Source: an uncultured bacterium (GTDB taxonomy: Bacteria; Patescibacteriota; Gracilibacteria; Absconditabacterales; Absconditicoccaceae). Taken from it: a stretch of DNA of 12,149 bases. Of the stretch, positions 8,933 through 12,149 are shown piece after piece; within the stretch, counting starts at the first letter, position 1; every line of letters starts with the position of its first letter. A program made the translations under genes and the position numbers. The notes below the pieces were generated by a model. That model had not been told where the DNA came from and searched no databases. It saw only the letters and a program-made list of their open reading frames with translations. The stretch is taken from NCBI GenBank assembly GCA_937906635.1, contig CALCYP010000090.1, positions 1-12,149 on the forward strand. Direction: 5' to 3'.

Positions 8933-9022
8933 TAGCTGATAGCTAATGGCTCATAGCCATACATAATAATATAAACAAAGAATTCCTTTGCTATTAGCTA
9001 TCGGCTAACAGCTATTAGCTAA
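8933..9022. repeat. TAGCTAAT-type stem-loop repeat between trxB and trxA
   Basis: tagctgatagctaatgg (8933-8949) and ctattagctatcggcta (8991-9007) are inverted repeats with two mismatches in 17. Further gctattagcta units run to 9022. The trxB stop (9015-9017) lies inside the repeat, so trxB reads a few codons into it. The same vocabulary is at 1681-1744. It may act as a terminator or RNA stabiliser for trxB. Confidence 0.6.
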
Positions 9023-9962
9023 TATTTGGTATTCAATTAACATATTTTTCTGCCTGTAATCCAGCCATGGCTCATGTCCCTGCTGATGTAATTGCTTGAC
9101 GGAATTCTGGATCCTGCACATCTCATGCTGCAAAAACTCATGGAACAGATGTCTCTGTACTTCCTGGTTTTGTCTTTATATGCCCTGATTCCAATAATTC
9201 AAGCTGTCAGTCCAAAAATTCTGTATTTGGAGTATGTCATATAGCATAAAATAATCATTGGCACTCTAATACTGAAGTTTCATTTGTTTTGTTGTTTATA
9301 ATTTCCAATCCTGTCATACTATCTTCTCAGAGAACTTTTTTTGCTTCTGTATTGTACATAATCTCTATTTTTGGCTCTTGTAATACTCTTTCATGTATTA
9401 CTTTTGAACAGCGGAGTACATCTCTTCTGACCAAAATCGTCACCTTTGAAGCGAATTTTGTCATGTACAAAGAGTCTTCCATAGCTACATTTCATCATCA
9501 AATTACGACAATATGCTTGTCACGGAATATCGGTAATCCTCAGTCACAAACTGCACAACAAGAGATTCCTCTCTTCCAAAATCTCACTTCTCCTGGTATT
9601 CCCAATCTTTTTGGGGTTGCTCAGGTAGTCACGATGATAGATTTTGTCTCAATAATTTGATCTCAAACAAAAACTTTGAATGGTTTACTTGATAAATCTA
9701 CTCTATCTACTGTCTTTGTCTCAATTCTTGCACCAAATTTGATTGCTTGCTGTCTCATACGATTTACCAATTCAAATCATCCAATTCCATCAGGAAATCA
9801 TGGGAAGTTTTCTATATCTGTAGTCGTAGTCAGCTGTCATCCCGCTGGTAATCCTCAAGCCATAAATCATTCAAACATCAATGGCTGGAGCAATGCTCTA
9901 CCAGTGTAAATCGCAGCTGTCCTTCATGCTGGTCATGATCATATAATAACCACATTTTCCAT
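9015..9962 (-). CDS. trxB: Thioredoxin reductase (NADPH)
   Basis: Reads as 315 aa from ATG 9962 to TAA, a normal length. It is a flavoenzyme that passes NADPH electrons to thioredoxin. The FAD motif is VVIIGSGPAGRTAAIYTGRA, where all three glycines of GSGPAG are TGA. The redox disulfide is CAVCDG, C136 and C139 (9546-9557). The NADPH motif is IVVIGGGNVAMEDS, whose three glycines are three TGA codons in a row (9492-9500). The C-terminus has VFAAGDVQDPEFRQAITSAG, where GD contacts FAD, and AEKYVN, with a short extra GIPNIS tail that runs into a repeat. An Arg follows GSGPAG where most homologues have Leu, Tyr or Asn. It is transcribed ahead of trxA. A candidate promoter is at 9999-10026. Confidence 0.96.
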
Positions 9963-9998
9963 AGCACAAAAAATTAGGATTCTAAAAAATCTTTTTTG

Positions 9999-10026
9999 AT
10001 ATTAAACATCAGATATTTTTTTTCAA
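9999..10026 (-). promoter_or_regulatory. Candidate sigma70-type promoter for trxB
   Basis: On the minus strand TTGAAA (10021-10026) and TAATAT (9999-10004) are separated by 16 bp. They would give a leader of roughly 30 nt before the trxB ATG. The region is so AT-rich that chance matches are likely. Confidence 0.4.
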
Positions 10027-10047
10027 TTTTTTGTTTTATTGAAAGAC

Positions 10048-10081
10048 TTGACTTTTTTGTGAAAAAACATAAACATATACT
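10048..10081 (+). promoter_or_regulatory. Weak candidate promoter for thyA
   Basis: TTGACT (10048-10053) is a good -35, but the best -10, TATACT (10076-10081), lies 22 bp away, which is too far for a standard promoter. TAAACA at 10070 has correct spacing but a poor sequence. The 163-bp gap 9963-10125 is the divergent control region for trxB and thyA. Confidence 0.25.
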
Positions 10082-10125
10082 ACATAAACAAATAAAATTA
10101 ACATAATTTCAAAATCTTACTGCCT

Positions 10126-11160
10126 ATGAAACAGTATCTTGATTTGCTTCAAGCCATTTTGGATAATGGTGTGAGCACTGGCGATCGTACGGGAACTGGC
10201 ACTTTTACACTTCCTGGATACCACTACACATGTGAGCTGTCCCAAGATGCGAATGGAGTAATCCATGATTTCCCACTTCTGACAACGAAGAAGATGAGTT
10301 TAAAATCAGTTTTCGAGGAACTCATCTGGAAACTCAATGGTGACACCAACATTCGTTGGCTCATCCAGCACGAAAACCATATTTGGACGGAGTGGCCATT
10401 CAAAAAATGGCTTCAACAAACCGGTCAAACCGGACTTCTCAACAACATGTGGAAAGATGACGAAAAGACCGACTACACTGACGAGTGGAAACAAAGGAAA
10501 AAAGAATTTGAACAACAAATTCTTACCAATGACACATTCTGCAAAAAATGGGGTGGCCTGGGAAGAACCTATGGCCATCAATTCCGTCGTTTTGGTGAAG
10601 TCTCGGTAAGTGACCTTGATCCAGAAATTCAAGAGGCACTCTACTATGGCATTGATGGACCGATCCCTCGTCCTTTAATCAAAGGGAAAGACCAACTCAT
10701 GGATGCTATTGATTTAATCAAAAACAATCCTGAAAATCGTCGAATTATCATCAGTCTCTGGAATCCTCAAGATGTGAACAAAACATTGCTACCACCGTGT
10801 CCCTGCTTCTACCAGTTCTTCGCCAACGAACCTGGTATGTTGCACTTGAACATGTACCAACGGTCTTGCGACACATTCCTTGGTGTCCCGTATAATACAG
10901 CCCAAGATGCGCTATTCTTGTGTCTGATGGCACATGTGACTGGTCGCAAGCCTGGTCGCTTCAACCACTTCTTTGGTGATGCTCACATCTACCTGAATCA
11001 CATTGACCAGGTGAAAGAGCAGATATCTCGCGAGCCTCACCAATTACCGTCAATCAAGCTGAACCCTGATGTGGAAAACATCTTGGATTTCACTTGGGAT
11101 GACATCGAGTTGATTGGCTATGAGCACGATGAGAAAATCAAGGGTGCAGTATCAATCTAA
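10126..11160 (+). CDS. thyA: Thymidylate synthase
   Basis: 344 aa, ATG to TAA, open in the standard code. It makes dTMP from dUMP using methylenetetrahydrofolate, which is also the one-carbon donor and reductant. R21 in STGDRTGTGT binds phosphate. FPLLTTKKMSLKSVFEELIW follows, then a long small-domain insert (about residues 85-155) that makes it larger than the 264-aa E. coli enzyme. The catalytic Cys is C225 in LPPCPCFYQF, where Pro replaces the usual His after the Cys. MYQRSCDTFLGVPYN and GDAHIYLNHIDQ bind dUMP. All 24 glycines are GGN and none is TGA. One sampled 60-base line (10801-10860) is about 48% GC, against about 25% for a topA line (7741-7800). This, and its opposite strand, suggest recent transfer. 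It has its own terminator. Its presence implies local dTMP synthesis, but folate enzymes are not in the window. Confidence 0.96.
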   Translation: MKQYLDLLQAILDNGVSTGDRTGTGTFTLPGYHYTCELSQDANGVIHDFPLLTTKKMSLKSVFEELIWKLNGDTNIRWLIQHENHIWTEWPFKKWLQQTGQTGLLNNMWKDDEKTDYTDEWKQRKKEFEQQILTNDTFCKKWGGLGRTYGHQFRRFGEVSVSDLDPEIQEALYYGIDGPIPRPLIKGKDQLMDAIDLIKNNPENRRIIISLWNPQDVNKTLLPPCPCFYQFFANEPGMLHLNMYQRSCDTFLGVPYNTAQDALFLCLMAHVTGRKPGRFNHFFGDAHIYLNHIDQVKEQISREPHQLPSIKLNPDVENILDFTWDDIELIGYEHDEKIKGAVSI

Positions 11161-11167
11161 ATTCTAG

Positions 11168-11200
11168 AACCGACAAGCATGTCTTGCCGGTTTTTTATTT
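11168..11200 (+). terminator. Intrinsic terminator of thyA
   Basis: A 10-bp stem, aaccgacaag / cttgccggtt, with one mismatch and a catgt loop is followed at once by six Ts and a T-rich tail. It starts 8 bp after the thyA stop. Confidence 0.85.
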
Positions 11201-11206
11201 TTACAC

Positions 11207-11240
11207 AAAAAAAGCATAGCTGAAAATCTTCAACTATGCT
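11207..11240 (-). terminator. Intrinsic terminator of the glutaminase-like gene
   Basis: On the minus strand AGCATAG and CTATGCT (positions 11234-11240 and 11213-11219) pair, extended by TTGA/TGAA pairing, and are followed by a run of seven Ts (11213-11207). The TAG stop of the gene lies inside the 5' arm. Facing the thyA terminator, it separates two convergent genes. Confidence 0.75.
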
Positions 11241-12076
11241 ACATGCCAATACCAATCAGCACAACACCCAGCATTACTATTTGCATTCAACCTTTGGTAT
11301 GTACTATTACTTTTTGGATATGCAAATATTTTTTCACAAGCATAACCTGCATCCTCCATCAATTTTTTCATATAATGTGCTCTGGCTTCACAACCATTTG
11401 TGGCATACTGAAATGTAAGACATGGACATTGTAAAATTGAATCACAATTAAGAGCTGCAAATTGATCAAAAAACTGATTAGCTTGACTTGATGACATTGT
11501 AGTACTAAGTGTTCTACTTTGTGAATTTGAACTTGGCATTGATTCTTTTATCAATTCCTGTGCTTTTTTTAGCTCATCTTCCAGAGGAACTTCAACTTTA
11601 ATAATTGGGAAAGCCCTTAGTTCTTCATTATACTCACCAATTGTATACTTTAAAATATTAAACTCAGAACCATCACCTTTTATAAGATTGAAATATTCAT
11701 CATGATTTTTTATATCCTTTGGTAAATAATACAAAGATGGCGATATGATATAAAATACAACCACATCACCATAACAGCGAAACTTCTCCTGTTCTTTTTT
11801 TAAAATTTTGAGAAGCGATTCAGAAAGACCTTCAGATTCTTCATCAAATTTAATATCATCCACAAAGTGGATGCTTTGTACATCTACCTCAGCATATTCT
11901 GGCAGTGGATACTCTACTTCTTGTAACGAATATTCTGTACAATCTTGTTGAAGAGTTTGTGATGCTTCAGTTTCAGTTTGCTTTTGACATTTCACAAATA
12001 AGCCACCAATCAAAACAATAGTGGCAATGGCAAAGACAAAAGTCATTACCAATGATTTATTTTTACTCTTTTTCAT
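11234..12076 (-). CDS. Membrane-anchored protein with a protein-glutaminase-like C-terminus, probably truncated
   Basis: 280 aa, ATG to TAG, open in the standard code with ten glycines and no TGA. Residues 1-9 are basic, and about 10-30 form a hydrophobic export signal or anchor (MTFVFAIATIVLIGGLFV). A Cys follows, but FVKC is not a good lipobox. Residues 35-215 match nothing I recognise: an acidic region with two or three beta-like stretches, then a Ser-rich linker. The end resembles protein-glutaminase (glutamine deamidase) domains: NGCEARAHYMKKLMEDAGY with C229 as nucleophile, KIFAYPKSN, and WYWHVA with H278 as the base. Family members act outside the producing cell, converting protein Gln to Glu. 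Normally more residues follow HVAP, including the catalytic Asp; here the stop comes directly after HVA, so activity is doubtful. Two Cys-rich spots (CDSILQCPC, GCC) may form disulfides. Confidence 0.85.
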   Translation of the reverse strand: MKKSKNKSLVMTFVFAIATIVLIGGLFVKCQKQTETEASQTLQQDCTEYSLQEVEYPLPEYAEVDVQSIHFVDDIKFDEESEGLSESLLKILKKEQEKFRCYGDVVVFYIISPSLYYLPKDIKNHDEYFNLIKGDGSEFNILKYTIGEYNEELRAFPIIKVEVPLEDELKKAQELIKESMPSSNSQSRTLSTTMSSSQANQFFDQFAALNCDSILQCPCLTFQYATNGCEARAHYMKKLMEDAGYACEKIFAYPKSNSTYQRLNANSNAGCCADWYWHVA

Positions 12077-12101
12077 TGTGCTAAAAATTTTAAATTAAGG
12101 C

Positions 12102-12145
12102 ATAATAGACAAAAAGGGTTGCTATGTGGACAAAAAGGTTGCTAT
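12102..12145 (-). promoter_or_regulatory. Direct repeats and -10 box upstream of the glutaminase-like gene
   Basis: Two near-identical copies of gacaaaaaggttgctat (12108-12125, with one extra g, and 12129-12145) are spaced 21 bp apart, two helical turns. A TATTAT box (minus strand, 12102-12107) abuts the first copy, about 26 bp before the ATG. The arrangement suggests binding of a dimeric or tandem regulator over the promoter. The window ends at the second copy, so more copies may follow. Confidence 0.4.
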
Positions 12146-12149
12146 TTTC

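Noticed and set aside
88..9962. Many degraded genes (mass pseudogenisation by TGA stops)
   Set aside because: All interruptions are TGA. None is TAA, TAG or a frameshift, and they fall on conserved glycines, so the genes are intact under code 25.
88..9962. Mycoplasma/Spiroplasma-type code (TGA = Trp)
   Set aside because: TGA sits at invariant Gly positions in the P-loop, Toprim and Rossmann motifs, while Trp in WCGPC and HWRYVG is TGG.
11390..11420. Canonical lipoprotein call for the glutaminase-like protein
   Set aside because: A Cys follows the N-terminal hydrophobic segment, but the preceding residues (FVK) do not fit a lipobox, so I call it membrane-anchored or exported only.
1..12149. 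tRNA or rRNA genes
   Set aside because: I looked for T-arm-like GGTTCGAATCC sequences and acceptor stems in the gaps and found none.

Overview
The window reads as chromosomal DNA from a Candidate Phyla Radiation bacterium that uses genetic code 25, in which UGA encodes glycine. Gracilibacteria (BD1-5) or Absconditabacteria (SR1) fit, and the sequence does not separate them. Under the standard code every gene from 88 to 9962 shatters. Reading TGA as Gly restores full-length GrpE, VanY-type peptidase, FtsK, DUF559 nuclease, TopA, thioredoxin and thioredoxin reductase. TGA stands at invariant glycines, including the FtsK P-loop, the Toprim motif of TopA and both dinucleotide-binding motifs of thioredoxin reductase. 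Trp is still TGG (for example in WCGPC), so this is not the Mycoplasma-type code.

Layout. Positions 1-9962 hold eight genes, all on the minus strand. In transcription order they are trxB, trxA, topA, a divergent FtsA/PilM-like gene, a DUF559 nuclease, ftsK, a D,D-carboxypeptidase and grpE. They cover thiol redox, DNA topology and segregation, wall trimming and proteostasis. They are not one tight operon: the gaps are 60-460 bp and many carry stacked palindromes. Three palindrome types recur: GC-rich compound hairpins (766-870, 4140-4312, 5751-5860), a GTCATTTCGAG-type REP-like element (1-80, 6024-6095) and TAGCTAAT-type repeats (1681-1744, 8933-9022). Downstream of topA an 86-bp copy of its 3' end flanks one REP-like element.

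At 9963-12149 the character changes. A plus-strand thymidylate synthase converges on a minus-strand membrane-anchored protein with a protein-glutaminase-like C-terminus, and each has its own terminator. Together they contain 34 glycines and no in-frame TGA, and thyA is visibly more GC-rich. They look like recent acquisitions from a standard-code donor, or possibly a contig join. The glutaminase-like protein stops two residues after its putative catalytic His and is probably truncated.

No start codon in the window has a convincing Shine-Dalgarno sequence. No rRNA, tRNA, CRISPR array or transposase was seen.
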